Part shown: positions 54,671-64,000 of the stretch, one piece after another
How the letters are laid out: every line of letters starts with the position of its first letter
How positions within the stretch are numbered: the stretch's first letter is position 1
Assembly (NCBI GenBank): GCA_016200265.1
Contig: JACQFE010000045.1
Coordinates: forward strand, 1 to 64,000
Direction of reading: 5' to 3'
DNA length: 64,000 bases
DNA from: Planctomycetota bacterium
GTDB lineage: Bacteria; Planctomycetota; Phycisphaerae; UBA1845
Translations under genes and position numbers: made by a program
The notes under the pieces: model-generated
What the model saw: only the letters and a program-made list of their open reading frames with translations
The model's database searches: none
What the model was told of the DNA's origin: nothing

Positions 54671-54992
54671 CATCTACCACATTGCCAAGAGAAACCCAAA
54701 ATAGCAAAGAGGCGGTTGTCATGCTGAGCGCAATCGAAGCAACCCGTCATGAGATTCTTCGCCTTGGTGGACCAAGGCTCAGAATGACGGTCGGGCCGCG
54801 CGCGACCACAAATACGTTCGATTACTCTCTGCATCCAGCCCAGTCCCGTTGGAGTTTCATTTGTGTAACGCGCTTGCAGACTGCGGGCTCGGATGGTTCA
54901 AGTCTTTATCATAACGGCGAGCGTTTGATACAATAGGTTGGCTGGAATCAGTCGATTGTTGATTCATCTCGTGTTCATTTGGAAATTGCATT
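54671..54992. other. Intergenic region carrying a REP-like repeat
   Basis: The 322 bp contain TGTCATGCTGAGCGCAATCG at 54717 and CTCAGAATGAC ending at 54788, with an inverted CTTGG/CCAAGG core between. A second copy of this element lies at 57724-57794. No gene is seen here. Confidence 0.6.
54717..54788. repeat. TGTCATGCTGAGC-type repeat, copy 1
   Basis: The ends TGTCATGCTGAGC and CAGAATGAC enclose a GAGATTCTTCG/CCTTGG core. The same ends and GAGATTCT core occur at 57724-57794. Elements of this form are dispersed in many bacterial genomes. Confidence 0.6.
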
Positions 54993-55736
54993 ATGCCAAA
55001 AAGACCGGTGGTTGTGGTAGTGGAGGACGAGGAGGCGATTCGTCGCGGGGTCGTCGATGCCTTGCGTATTTCCGGCTATGAGCCAGTGGAGGCTGGGGAT
55101 GGAGTTTCAGGTCTTCGGATTGCACGAAATGCGGGTGTTGACCTTGTATTGCTCGATCTCCTGCTGCCGATGATGGACGGGTTGGATGTGCTCGCGGAGT
55201 TGCGGCAAACGCATCCAGCCCTGCCGGTCATTATTCTCACCGCGCGCGGCTCCGAAGAAGATCGCGTTCGCGGACTCCGCGCCGGAGCAGACGATTACGT
55301 CGTCAAGCCATTCTCCGCACGAGAGTTGCTGGCGCGCGTTGAGGCCGTTCTGCGGCGGAGTCCGGAACGTCCGCACCCGGTGGTTCGCATTCAGGGCGGA
55401 ACGACCGTCGTCGATTGTGCCCGACGTGAAATCTGCCACGCGAGCGGCGAACGGATTCCGCTGTCAGACATGGAAGCGGATATCTTGCAGCGATTGGCCG
55501 CCCACTCCGGCCGGGCGGTGTCTCGTGAAGAGCTTCTTGCAGCCGTCTGGGGATTGCGCGAGGGAGGCGTCGAAACCCGTGCCATCGACATGCACATCAC
55601 GCGTCTTCGCCAGAAACTTACCGAAAACGCGGGCGATGACTGCCCTGAATGGATTGTCACCGTTCGCGGAAAAGGCTACATGCTTGGACCTGATTTGAAG
55701 TTGGTCACCGAATCGCCGGCGGAGCGGCGCACATGA
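54993..55736 (+). CDS. OmpR/PhoB-type response regulator
   Basis: A receiver domain (VVVVEDEEAIRRGV, phospho-Asp55 in LVLLDLLLPMMDG, Thr in ILTARGSEED, Lys in DYVVKPFSARELLARV) is joined to a winged-helix DNA-binding domain (LSDMEADILQRLAAHSGRAV, GVETRAIDMHITRLRQKL, IVTVRGKGYML). At 247 aa it is typical. Its stop overlaps the start of the sensor kinase by 4 bp. Confidence 0.94.
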   Translation: MPKRPVVVVVEDEEAIRRGVVDALRISGYEPVEAGDGVSGLRIARNAGVDLVLLDLLLPMMDGLDVLAELRQTHPALPVIILTARGSEEDRVRGLRAGADDYVVKPFSARELLARVEAVLRRSPERPHPVVRIQGGTTVVDCARREICHASGERIPLSDMEADILQRLAAHSGRAVSREELLAAVWGLREGGVETRAIDMHITRLRQKLTENAGDDCPEWIVTVRGKGYMLGPDLKLVTESPAERRT

Positions 55737-57685
55737 CGGCCGCCCGGAAGAGCATGTTGGCCGGAATGGCCGTCTTCCTTCAGATCGCCCTGCTCGTGAT
55801 CGGCGGCGTCACTTGGGCGACCGTAGCGAGTTTCGAACTTGCAAAGAAGACCGTTTCCGACGCCCAATGGGCCAAAGTGCATCATGCACTGTACACGATG
55901 GAGAGCTATCTCAAGGGCGTGGTGAATGCCGAAACGTGGCGTCCGGCAAGTGACTATCAGGATTTTCACCGCGAGAAGACTGCGGCTGTCGTACGCCGCG
56001 GTTTGGTGGAAGTCGACGCGGATTTTGCAGTGGTCCGCTCACCTCTTGGTGAGAATCCAGAACTCAACCAGGATTGGATGGAACTTTATTTCCAACTCGA
56101 TTCCAACGGCGTAGCGTCATCACCGCAGTGGGACAAGGAAGGCTCGCCCTGGTCTTACGGCGACAACAGTGATCTAACCCAAAGCGAGAGACGCTCGAGG
56201 CTATCATGGGAATGGTTCCAGCGCAAAGCGGCGAGTTTGGGTCTTGAAAGCCGCGTGAGCGAGGCGGAGCGGGAATTGGAAAACGCCCGCGATCGTTCGC
56301 GGGATGATTCGATGCCTGCCGTGGTGAAGGTCGTTCAAAGTGCAACGGCCCCTTTGGAAAATCCGTCAGCTTCACATCGCCCGGACTATAACACTCGAAA
56401 GCAGCGTTGGACTCGAGGGCAAAGCCGCTATGTTCCTCGCGAAAAATGCGTTGAAGCAACGCTCGCAGCGCTCACCGGCCAAGCCTCGCTTTCGATGCTG
56501 GAAGTCGGACCCAATGTCGAAACAGCATCCCCGGATACCGTGCGCGTAAAGCCGGGCCCCATCGTCGGACCATTCTGGATCGAGCGCGGATATGATGGAA
56601 AGCCAAAACTCGCCTTCGTTCGTGAATGCGAATACGACGCCGACCGCCGCTACCAGGGATTTATCGCGGATTGGGGCCGATTGAAGGCCGAACTCCTCCG
56701 CCTGATTGATGACGAATTCCCGAATGCGGAGTTGCTGCCGGCCGGAGATCGCCCTGAAGCCAATGAAAACCTGGAACTGCGATTGACGCAGGTGCCGGCT
56801 TTGCTCCAGGTTCCCGATCTCGATCGCGATACACCCGCTCGCGCCTGGCACTCGATCCGTGGAACAGTAGCGCTCACTTGGACCGTTGCATTCGTGGTTC
56901 TCGCGGTGGCGGGATTCGGAGTCCGCAATCTCGTAAACCTGACCGAACGCCGCATGCAATTCGCCTATGCGGTGACTCACGAGCTTCGCACTCCATTGAC
57001 GACGTTTCGTTTGTATTCGGACATGCTTTCGGCCGGCCTGGTGTCTGAAGAATCAAGACCCGAGTATCTCGACACACTGAATCGCGAATCCCAGCGGCTA
57101 TCCAGTCTCGTGGAAAGCGTGCTGGAATATGCCCGCGTGGAAAATCACAAGGTCAAGCTGAATGTGACCGAGGTGGATGGATCATCGCTTACGCGAATGC
57201 TCGGCGAAACGATTCAGAAACGTTGCAGCGAAACCGGCGTACAGGGCCGCATGCAGAATGACATCGCCGAAGGCCGCCGCGTCCGCGTGGATGCAAACCT
57301 CCTTGGACAAATTGCGGCCGTGCTGGTGAACAATGGATGCAGGCATGCGAGGCAATCCGCGAATCCTCGGCTTCTGGTCGGCCTCAGCGCCGATCACGCA
57401 AAATTGCACGCGGATTTCATCGATTCCGGTCCAGGCGTCGATCGTCATGATGCCAAGAACATCTTCAAGCCGTTCCGTCGCGGACGCGACGCGGATACCA
57501 CGGCCCGCGGCGGCATCGGACTCGGCCTTGCTCTGGCTCGCGAGTGGGCCGGGCTTCTCGGAGGCCGACTCGATCTCGTCGCGCGTCATCACCCGCAATA
57601 TGGCGGCGCGCATTTCCGCCTAAGTGTGCCGATTGAAGATGTCGTGGCGAATTCGAATGTGGCCATTTCTCCCGCTACAAGTTGA
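55733..57685 (+). CDS. Sensor histidine kinase with large periplasmic domain
   Basis: Two membrane helices (about residues 9-30 and 378-398) flank a ~345-residue periplasmic region that is larger than usual and rich in Trp, Arg and Pro. There is no HAMP; the HisKA domain follows the second helix directly, with His416 in YAVTHELRTPLTTF. The HATPase has NNGCRHAR as a variant N box, DSGPGV and GIGLGLALARE. It pairs with the OmpR-type regulator upstream. The signal is unknown. Confidence 0.9.
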   Translation: MTAARKSMLAGMAVFLQIALLVIGGVTWATVASFELAKKTVSDAQWAKVHHALYTMESYLKGVVNAETWRPASDYQDFHREKTAAVVRRGLVEVDADFAVVRSPLGENPELNQDWMELYFQLDSNGVASSPQWDKEGSPWSYGDNSDLTQSERRSRLSWEWFQRKAASLGLESRVSEAERELENARDRSRDDSMPAVVKVVQSATAPLENPSASHRPDYNTRKQRWTRGQSRYVPREKCVEATLAALTGQASLSMLEVGPNVETASPDTVRVKPGPIVGPFWIERGYDGKPKLAFVRECEYDADRRYQGFIADWGRLKAELLRLIDDEFPNAELLPAGDRPEANENLELRLTQVPALLQVPDLDRDTPARAWHSIRGTVALTWTVAFVVLAVAGFGVRNLVNLTERRMQFAYAVTHELRTPLTTFRLYSDMLSAGLVSEESRPEYLDTLNRESQRLSSLVESVLEYARVENHKVKLNVTEVDGSSLTRMLGETIQKRCSETGVQGRMQNDIAEGRRVRVDANLLGQIAAVLVNNGCRHARQSANPRLLVGLSADHAKLHADFIDSGPGVDRHDAKNIFKPFRRGRDADTTARGGIGLGLALAREWAGLLGGRLDLVARHHPQYGGAHFRLSVPIEDVVANSNVAISPATS

Positions 57686-57723
57686 TGGCACATCCGCGGC
57701 CGAATTGTCATTGCCGATTGTCT

Positions 57724-57794
57724 TGTCGTGCTGAGCACAGCGAAGCATCTCGAATTCGAGATTCTCCGTTCGCTTTCGGCGACATCAGAATGAC
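57724..57794. repeat. TGTCATGCTGAGC-type repeat, copy 2
   Basis: TGTCGTGCTGAGCACAGCG begins the element and CAGAATGAC ends it, with a CGAATTCGAG palindrome and GATTCT core. It is related to the copy at 54717-54788 and lies in the gap before the helicase gene. Confidence 0.6.
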
Positions 57795-57898
57795 ACTAAG
57801 ATCGGCCTTGGAGGTCGACCAAGTTTCATCGCATCGAAACTCACACGCAGGCCTTTTTCCGTTCGACTTTCATTGATCCCCGCGTTATACGAATCAAT

Positions 57899-60085
57899 AT
57901 GCCGACTTTGCCGGACGATGCATTCGCCCCGCTGCTCGTGGACTTGAACGAACCGCAGCGGCAGGCCATCACTCATGCAGATGGACCACTTCTCATTCTC
58001 GCAGGTCCGGGAAGCGGAAAAACGCGCGTCGTGACGCGGCGGGCGGCGTATTTGGCGAGCACCGTGACCTCCGCACGTCATGTGCTGGCGATCACATTTA
58101 CAAACAAAGCGGCCGTAGAAATGCGACAACGCGTCGCGGCTTTGGACGTCGGACCGGGCATCACGGTCGCCACGTTCCATGCTCTTTGCGCCAAGCTGCT
58201 TCGCATCCACCACGAACGAGCCGGCATCACCCGAAATTTCGCCATTTACGATCGCGATGACAAGCGAAAAGCGATCAAACAGGCCATCGAAGAGTGCGGA
58301 CTTTCGGCGGACAACCTCTCGCCCGCATCCGTGGATGAGCAGATCAGTTTGGCGAAGAATGCACTTTGTGGAGCGGCCCAATATGCGGAGTCGGCATCCG
58401 ACTGGCGGGCGCGCATGGTGGCGCGGGTTTTCGAGCGATATGAAGCGCTACTGACGGCCAACTCGGCGCTCGATTTCGATGATCTGTTGACGCGGATGAC
58501 TCTACTAGTCGAGCGCGACGCCGAACTTCGCGGGCGGCTCAACGATCAATATCGCTATGTGCTCGTTGATGAATATCAGGATACGAACGCGGCCCAATAT
58601 CGCCTCGCACGGCTGCTCTCCGAAGGCCACCGCAACCTGTGCGTGACCGGCGATCCCGACCAATCGATCTACGGCTGGCGCGGCGCTGACATCCGCAACA
58701 TTCTCGATTTCGAACGCGATTTCCCGGACGCGAAGGTCGTCCGGCTCGAGCAGAATTATCGTTCGACGAAGCAAATTCTCGCCCTCGCCGACAAGCTCAT
58801 TCAAAATAATCTTCAGAGAAAGCACAAAGCGCTTTGGACTGAAAACACATCCGGCGAGAACGTCCGCATTGTCGAGCTCGATGACAGTGATCGAGAGGCC
58901 TCCTGGATCGTTGATGATATTGCGAAAAAAGTAACCGCCGGCGCGAAGCTCTCGGACATCGCGGTGTTCTACCGCGTGAACGCGCTCAGCCGCGTGGTGG
59001 AGGAGGCTTTTTTCCAGAAGGGCCTGCCTTATCAGATCGCCCGAGGCGTTGAGTTCTACGCTCGAAAAGAAGTCAAGGACGTGTTGGCGTATCTTCGCGT
59101 GCTGAGCAATCCGGATGACGAACTGTCACTCATGCGAATCATCAACACCCCGCCGCGCGGCATCGGCGATACGACCATCGAGCGGCTTAAGGCTGAAGCC
59201 CAGCGAACCGACCGCCGCGTGATCAATGTCCTCAGCGATAAATCCGTCGTTTCCGGCCTGGGGCGGTCGGGAATGAAGACCCGCGCATTCGACGCACTGC
59301 TCATGGAATTATCACCTCATTTGAATTTGTCGCCGTCACGGGCGTTAACTGAAATTATCAGCCGTTCGGGACTCCGTGCGATGTATGCGCAGGAGGATCG
59401 CGGCGGCGACAGTGCACCGGTCGAGAACCTCGACGAGTTGATCAATGCGGCCGCCGCATTCGAAGAATCACATCCGGGCGCGAGCATCGTTGATTGGCTG
59501 GAGCATGCGGCCTTGGTCAGCGATGTGGACTCGGTTGAGGGCGAAAAAGATTGCGTGACCCTGATGACGCTGCATGCCGCGAAGGGCTTGGAATTTCCAA
59601 TCGTCTATATTGTCGGCCTGGAGAACGGGTTGCTGCCATTTCGACGAATGCAGGATGACGCCGGAGCCGGGTACGACGAAGAAGAAGAGCGTCGGCTGTT
59701 TTTCGTGGGGATCACGCGAGCCCGCCGCCAGCTAACCCTGACGCGGGCCAATTATCGAATGCTCCGCGGAATCACGACCCGAACCACGTTCAGCCCGTTT
59801 CTCGACGAGCTGCCGCCCAATGCGTTACAATGGATCGAGAGCGAGAGAGTAGCTACGCCGGTGCGGTCATCGAGAATCGATCGCGGAGAATTGCCCAGCG
59901 ACGTTGACCAGTGGTCGGTGGGGACGATGGTGCGGCATCCGCTGCTCGGCATCGGGCAAATCGTCTCCATGGATCGCGGTTCGCGGCGCACGTTTGTGGA
60001 TGTCGTGTTCAAGGACGGATCTCGAAAAACCTGGGTCCTCGAATTCGCCGATCTGACGCGCGTGGAGTTTGAGGACGTGGACTGA
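57899..60085 (+). CDS. pcrA: UvrD/PcrA-type 3'-5' DNA helicase
   Basis: All superfamily 1A motifs are present: LNEPQRQAITHADGPLLILAGPGSGKT-region Q and Walker A motifs, LVDEYQDTNAAQYRL, GDPDQSIYGWRGADI, VRLEQNYRST, VTLMTLHAAKGLEFPIVYI and FFVGITRARRQL. The C-terminal ~60 residues form the PcrA-type Tudor-like domain (GTMVRHPLLGIGQIVSMD). At 728 aa it has the normal length. It works in nucleotide excision repair and in clearing replication forks. Either uvrD or pcrA would be acceptable as a name. Confidence 0.95.
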   Translation: MPTLPDDAFAPLLVDLNEPQRQAITHADGPLLILAGPGSGKTRVVTRRAAYLASTVTSARHVLAITFTNKAAVEMRQRVAALDVGPGITVATFHALCAKLLRIHHERAGITRNFAIYDRDDKRKAIKQAIEECGLSADNLSPASVDEQISLAKNALCGAAQYAESASDWRARMVARVFERYEALLTANSALDFDDLLTRMTLLVERDAELRGRLNDQYRYVLVDEYQDTNAAQYRLARLLSEGHRNLCVTGDPDQSIYGWRGADIRNILDFERDFPDAKVVRLEQNYRSTKQILALADKLIQNNLQRKHKALWTENTSGENVRIVELDDSDREASWIVDDIAKKVTAGAKLSDIAVFYRVNALSRVVEEAFFQKGLPYQIARGVEFYARKEVKDVLAYLRVLSNPDDELSLMRIINTPPRGIGDTTIERLKAEAQRTDRRVINVLSDKSVVSGLGRSGMKTRAFDALLMELSPHLNLSPSRALTEIISRSGLRAMYAQEDRGGDSAPVENLDELINAAAAFEESHPGASIVDWLEHAALVSDVDSVEGEKDCVTLMTLHAAKGLEFPIVYIVGLENGLLPFRRMQDDAGAGYDEEEERRLFFVGITRARRQLTLTRANYRMLRGITTRTTFSPFLDELPPNALQWIESERVATPVRSSRIDRGELPSDVDQWSVGTMVRHPLLGIGQIVSMDRGSRRTFVDVVFKDGSRKTWVLEFADLTRVEFEDVD

Positions 60086-60175
60086 TTTTCGCCTCAATCC
60101 TCTCTCTTGGATGGGAGACGAAAGGGTGAGGGTCAATTGCATCGCACCTCAATTCATTCTGGCTCTCGGTGAATC

Positions 60176-61246
60176 ATGCGTCACGCGGTGATCATGGCTG
60201 GCGGTGTCGGGACGCGGTTATGGCCGCTCAGCAGACGCAATCGCCCCAAACAGATGGTGAAGCTGGTTGGCGGAATCAGCCTTCTGCGGCAATCGTATGA
60301 ACGCATCGCCACGATGCTCCCGCCGGAACAGATTCACGTCATCACCAATCGCCGGCACATGCAAACCATCAAGGCCGAACTCCCGGAAATCCCGGAGCAA
60401 AATCTTTACGGCGAGCCGGCCGGACGCGACACCGCCAATGCCGTCGGCCTGGCCGCCGCAATTCTGCATCGCCGCGATCCCCAAGCCGTCATCGGCACCT
60501 TTACGGCGGATCATGTCATCACACCGATCGATCGATTCCAGTCCGCAATAAACCAGGCGTATGCGGCAGCCGCGGATCATCCGGATGCTCTCGTGACGAT
60601 CGGCGTCAGGCCTTTGCGTGCGGACACGAATTACGGCTACGTGCATCGCGGTGCCAAAGTCAGCGACGGCGTGTATGAAGTTAAGGACTTCACGGAAAAA
60701 CCGGGACTTGCGGCCGCGACCAAATACATTGCCAGCGGTGAATACTATTGGAACAGCGGCATGTTCGCGTGGCGGGCAAAAACGATTCTCGATCAGCTTC
60801 ACCGGCACCTGCCCCAATCGCATGCCGCGATCGAGGAGATCGCCGATGCGTGGACAACCGATCAACGCGAAGCTCAGTTGGAACGCATCTACCCCACGTT
60901 GATGCGCATCAGCATTGACTTCGCGGTGATGGAGCGGGCCGAACGCGTGCTGGTCGTGGAAATGGGCTGCGAGTGGGTGGACGTTGGCTCATGGACGGCG
61001 ATGGAGGCCGTTGCACCGGCTGACGCCGACGGAAACGTCTCCGCCACGCCGCGGGTGATTCATCTGGGTTCGCGCGGCAACATCGTCGTCTCGGAAGACG
61101 ATCACCTGATCGCCACGATCGGCGTCGATGATCTGGTCATCGTGCATTCACCGGATGCGACGTTGATCTGCACTCGTCGCGACGCCACAGGAATCAAGGA
61201 ATTGGTGGACAACATCCGTCGGGAATACGGCGAGCAGTACCTTTAG
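60176..61246 (+). CDS. Mannose-1-phosphate guanylyltransferase
   Basis: It makes GDP-mannose from mannose 1-phosphate and GTP. The N-terminal signature VIMAGGVGTRLWPLSRRNRPKQ is exact, followed by PAGRDTANAVGLAA, NYGYVHRG, VKDFTEKPGLAAATKYI and YYWNSGMFAWRA. At 356 aa it is the single-domain form without the phosphomannose isomerase extension of ManC. It follows the helicase by 90 bp on the same strand and probably feeds surface polysaccharide synthesis. Confidence 0.93.
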   Translation: MRHAVIMAGGVGTRLWPLSRRNRPKQMVKLVGGISLLRQSYERIATMLPPEQIHVITNRRHMQTIKAELPEIPEQNLYGEPAGRDTANAVGLAAAILHRRDPQAVIGTFTADHVITPIDRFQSAINQAYAAAADHPDALVTIGVRPLRADTNYGYVHRGAKVSDGVYEVKDFTEKPGLAAATKYIASGEYYWNSGMFAWRAKTILDQLHRHLPQSHAAIEEIADAWTTDQREAQLERIYPTLMRISIDFAVMERAERVLVVEMGCEWVDVGSWTAMEAVAPADADGNVSATPRVIHLGSRGNIVVSEDDHLIATIGVDDLVIVHSPDATLICTRRDATGIKELVDNIRREYGEQYL

Positions 61247-61354
61247 CCTGCAGCGAAGATACACCCAATCCAAGCGGCCAATTCAATTTGGCAATTGGAA
61301 ATTGGCAACTCTTTCGCAATCGACAATCTTCAATCTCCAATCGACAATACTGTC

Positions 61355-61783
61355 GTGCGATACCTCGGAATCGATTACGGCCAGAAACGCATCGGTCTTG
61401 CGGTGGGAGACTCGCAATCGCGCATCGCAACTCCCATCGGAACCATTCACGAAACGAAGGCGGATCGGCAACTCGCAGAATCGATTAACCGAATCGAAGA
61501 ATACGCAGTAAACGCGCTCGTGATTGGATTGCCTCTGAATATGGATGGTTCGGAAGGGCCGCAGGCCAAAGAAACGCGCATGTTCGCGGATCAACTCGCA
61601 AAAGCCTCTGGAAAACCGGTCCATTTTCATGACGAGCGTTTGTCGTCATTTTCGGCACAAGAGCTCGTAGGGAAGATCAGTCGGACGCGAAAGAAAAAGC
61701 GGCGACCGATAGACTCGATCGCCGCTCAGGTGATTTTGCAGGAATTCCTTGACAACCTCGACCAAGTCGAGAGCAAGGGCTAA
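61355..61783 (+). CDS. yqgF: Putative pre-16S rRNA nuclease YqgF/RuvX
   Basis: An RNase H-like fold with YLGIDYGQKRIGLAVGD at the N-terminus, VIGLPLNMDGSEGPQA in the middle and DERLSSFSAQELV plus IDSIAAQVILQEFL at the end, all conserved in the family. It processes the 5' end of 16S rRNA. GTG at 61355 is chosen because it gives the family's normal start; the open frame extends 20 codons upstream into AT-rich, repetitive-looking sequence. It is convergent with the TPR gene, with stops 12 bp apart. Confidence 0.92.
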   Translation: MRYLGIDYGQKRIGLAVGDSQSRIATPIGTIHETKADRQLAESINRIEEYAVNALVIGLPLNMDGSEGPQAKETRMFADQLAKASGKPVHFHDERLSSFSAQELVGKISRTRKKKRRPIDSIAAQVILQEFLDNLDQVESKG

Positions 61784-61795
61784 TTCAGCGTCACA

Positions 61796-63565
61796 TCAAT
61801 TTCGATCGGCCGGAGGCGCGATCGGTCCAAATGCCCGCGCAATCGACGATGATTCCATATCGTCCGAGTCTTTTTCACGGACCGCCGCCGGGTTCGGATT
61901 CGCGGTCCCATTCAATTGTATGGCTCCTGCCGCAACGAATTCGGAGTTCGAGCGTGGAGACGGACTTTCCACAATCCCATGAACTTCATCGGTCGTGATT
62001 ACGTCCAGGCAAAACGCATCATTCTCGCTGATCGCGAGCAAGCCCTCCAGGTCGCGGAAGTCCTGGAACCAATGTTCTTTCCGCGTTGCCAAATCGCTTT
62101 GCACGGTCGCATTCGTAATGAATTGTCCAAGTTCAAATCGCTCTGCGAACGCCTGGACCACCAGCGGAGAATAGTCGGCACACAGCGTGGGCAGGTCCTC
62201 GCGGGCTGAGATTCCAAGAATCTGCATGCCGGCGAAAACGTCCAAAGGTGCACAGTCTGTGGATTGAAACGGAATCATTTGGATCTCCACATTCTGACGC
62301 GAACTCGCGGCTAGTTCATCCGTCGCCAAGCCGGAAATTACCCATTGGATGTCCTCTTCTGCTCCTTCTGATGCAAGCAACTCGACGCAGGGCATTGTCG
62401 GTTCCGGCGCGGGCCCGAGAATACTTGGGCCGCTTCTCTCATTCTGCTCCTCCGCCACACGCGCAAACACCAGATTTCCGGCTTTCACCTCGACCGGAGA
62501 CGCCTCACCCACTTCATCGATGATTCGCGTACAATTTGCTTCGTTGTCCACAATTTGGGCAAGTCGAATGAACGAATGCCAGACCTCATGACTCAAGATG
62601 CCATCATGATTCGTTGAATTTGTCGTATCCGGTTGGGTGTCCTCTCCCGACGCCTCCTGATCGAGCTCATCGGCTGCGGCCAGCACGTCATCTGGAGCAC
62701 GCGAATTCGTGACGGCTTCCGTTTTCGGCAATTCGGGCTCAGCAACGATTGGAACCTGAAGATCATCCGAACCTTTTTGTTCAGCTTCTACAGCAATCGA
62801 AGGTGTTTCCTGAACTGACACTACGTTCTTCCGCTGCTCTGCGATTCGCGACTCAATCAGCCCCGATACCTGGTCAAGTTGCGTCTTGGCTGCCGTAAAG
62901 TCAGCGTCCAAGGCGAGTACATGACGGAATGCTTCAGCCGCTTGTGCATATTGCTTCTGTCCGCGATAGAGAAGTCCGAGATTGTAATAAGCGTCGGTTT
63001 CGGGCAGAACTACTTTGAATTCGGCCAGTGCTTCATCGAACCGATTGCTTCGAGACAACGCCAAGGCAAGATTGATATGGGCTCGATGCAGGCCCGGCTG
63101 GCTCTCGATCGCACATCGCAATTCACGCTCCGCATCGTCCCAGCGATTCAGGTTCATATGCTCGTAGGCAAGATTATTGTGGAACACCGCGTTTTGCGGC
63201 TTCAATTGGGCAGCCTTGCCAATTGCATCGATGGCCTCTTCGTGCCTGCCGGTTGAACCCAACGCAAGCCCAAGGCGGTGATACGCAGACGCGAAATTAT
63301 GATTGACGGCGATCGCCTTCTTGTATTGTTCGATGGCCTTGTCGTACTCGCCCTGTGACTCAAACAATTCACCGGCAGCAAAGTGCGTCTGCGGGAGAAT
63401 GTCCGGCATCTTGTCCGGGAGTCCCGGATAGTTTCCGAAGGATCTCGGCGCGTTCTTGGGTGCCGAGCGTCCGGCGAACGGCGCGTTGTCGTGCGACGCA
63501 CATCCTGCGACAAGAGCCGTGATTGTCCAAAATGCGATTGAAAATGCGTTCGAACGTCGAAACAT
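61796..63565 (-). CDS. TPR-repeat lipoprotein
   Basis: A lipobox (ALVAGC) lies at about residues 17-22, after GGAGGAA and ATG at 63565. About five tetratricopeptide repeats span residues 58-230 (for example GEYDKAIEQYKKAIAVNHNF, GRHEEAIDAIGKAAQLKPQN, NRFDEALAEFKVVLPETDAY). The C-terminal ~350 residues are acidic and low in repeats, without a family match; six or so Cys are spread in it. It is probably an envelope scaffold. It follows, 70 bp downstream, the partial gene at the right edge on the same strand. Confidence 0.85.
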   Translation of the reverse strand: MFRRSNAFSIAFWTITALVAGCASHDNAPFAGRSAPKNAPRSFGNYPGLPDKMPDILPQTHFAAGELFESQGEYDKAIEQYKKAIAVNHNFASAYHRLGLALGSTGRHEEAIDAIGKAAQLKPQNAVFHNNLAYEHMNLNRWDDAERELRCAIESQPGLHRAHINLALALSRSNRFDEALAEFKVVLPETDAYYNLGLLYRGQKQYAQAAEAFRHVLALDADFTAAKTQLDQVSGLIESRIAEQRKNVVSVQETPSIAVEAEQKGSDDLQVPIVAEPELPKTEAVTNSRAPDDVLAAADELDQEASGEDTQPDTTNSTNHDGILSHEVWHSFIRLAQIVDNEANCTRIIDEVGEASPVEVKAGNLVFARVAEEQNERSGPSILGPAPEPTMPCVELLASEGAEEDIQWVISGLATDELAASSRQNVEIQMIPFQSTDCAPLDVFAGMQILGISAREDLPTLCADYSPLVVQAFAERFELGQFITNATVQSDLATRKEHWFQDFRDLEGLLAISENDAFCLDVITTDEVHGIVESPSPRSNSEFVAAGAIQLNGTANPNPAAVREKDSDDMESSSIARAFGPIAPPADRN

Positions 63566-63637
63566 CGGGATTCCTCCAGTCAGACTTCTTCCGGTTCCTA
63601 CAAGTCCAGTGATCGCGATCGTCGATTGCTGCGTGCT

Positions 63638-64000
63638 TTACTTTTCTCGATTCGACGACACGGTCACTGACGACGGCCCGGTATTATCCTTGTCAGATTT
63701 CCCCGTGCCCTTGGTGTCGATCATGATGGCCTTGGTCGCCGGCATGCCGGTTCCCTGCTCGAGACCTGCCTTCACGTCGACGCGGCTCATGTCACAACCG
63801 GTCATGGCCAAGTATTCCTTGGCGTGCTTGATGCGTTCCCCAATGAGCTTCTCATCCGTCAGGGTTGTGTCGTAATTCACCGTTCCGCCATAGGTGGAAA
63901 GCATCGGCGACATGCGACTGAGGTACATCGCGCCGGTTCCGCTAAGCTCGGTGGAATGTCCGACAAAGTGGAAGTCTTCGATGGCCATGTCCTGCAATGA
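63638..64000 (-). CDS. Hypothetical protein (N-terminus cut by window edge)
   Basis: The minus-strand frame is open to the right edge, so the start lies outside. The visible ~120 residues include FHFVGHSTELSGTGAMYLSR, a YGGTVNYDT segment and IGERIKHAKEYLAMTGCDMSRV, which reads like an OmpA- or CpaD-type periplasmic domain (turn-rich, with a helix followed by a VDVKAGLEQGTG loop). This resemblance is weak. The tail is a Ser/Lys-rich, disordered stretch. It probably forms an operon with the TPR lipoprotein. Confidence 0.7.
   Translation of the reverse strand, partial: SLQDMAIEDFHFVGHSTELSGTGAMYLSRMSPMLSTYGGTVNYDTTLTDEKLIGERIKHAKEYLAMTGCDMSRVDVKAGLEQGTGMPATKAIMIDTKGTGKSDKDNTGPSSVTVSSNREK

Overview
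The window looks like a chromosomal segment of a planctomycete, probably a Phycisphaerae-like lineage. This is inferred from style, not from a marker gene. The signs are secreted proteins with planctomycete-type dockerin tails (NISDVADAVDAFKALPYP) and Cys-rich CDDGNPC-type repeats, an H-X9-DG pseudopilin, serine/threonine kinases with beta-propeller tails, an orphan PEP-CTERM tail, and a DUF4091-type lipoprotein. GC content is fairly high and even. No tRNA, rRNA, CRISPR array, prophage or transposase gene was found.

Left part (1-9.3 kb): a large secreted protein cut by the left edge, a pseudopilin, a degenerate ABC exporter translationally coupled to a P-loop NTPase, and a divergent NtrB/ActR-like two-component pair.

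Core (9.9-26.3 kb, all on the minus strand): a respiratory nitrogen or oxyanion module. Read from its promoter, the order is: an Rrf2 regulator with three clustered cysteines; a fused gamma subunit (two c-type hemes plus an ethylbenzene-dehydrogenase-type heme b domain); a Tat-exported molybdopterin catalytic subunit of nitrite oxidoreductase (NxrA) type; a 110-residue accessory protein; an NxrB-type four-cluster Fe-S subunit; a TorD-like chaperone; a zinc-ribbon protein; a pentaheme cytochrome with a dockerin tail; a MOSC protein; MobA; a carboxymuconolactone-decarboxylase-like protein; an alginate-export-type outer-membrane porin; a small lipoprotein; and an octaheme hydroxylamine-oxidoreductase-like cytochrome. 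Together they look like a periplasmic nitrite/nitrate-type oxidoreductase with its electron carriers, cofactor maturation and outer-membrane entry. The direction of the reaction and the true substrate cannot be read from sequence.

Middle (26.5-44.8 kb): two tandem, overlapping Ser/Thr kinase genes bracketed by remnants of related genes; a Ni/Co-type permease; a CPBP-like membrane protein; a DUF4091 lipoprotein; a repeat-rich intergenic island (38.9-39.7 kb) ending in an orphan dockerin; a dockerin protein; and a partial complex I cluster in the order nuoI-nuoA-orf-nuoB.

Right part (44.8-64 kb): mostly housekeeping genes (cinA, ATP-grasp/HAD pair, queA, aroA, pcrA-type helicase, mannose-1-phosphate guanylyltransferase, yqgF) and signalling genes (HD-GYP, OmpR-type two-component pair, S24 repressor). 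Between aroA and the S24 repressor lies an unusual small-gene locus: two 32-codon membrane microprotein genes, each with its own matching promoter and leader, followed by a terminator, a 143-bp inverted-repeat element and an orphan PEP-CTERM tail.
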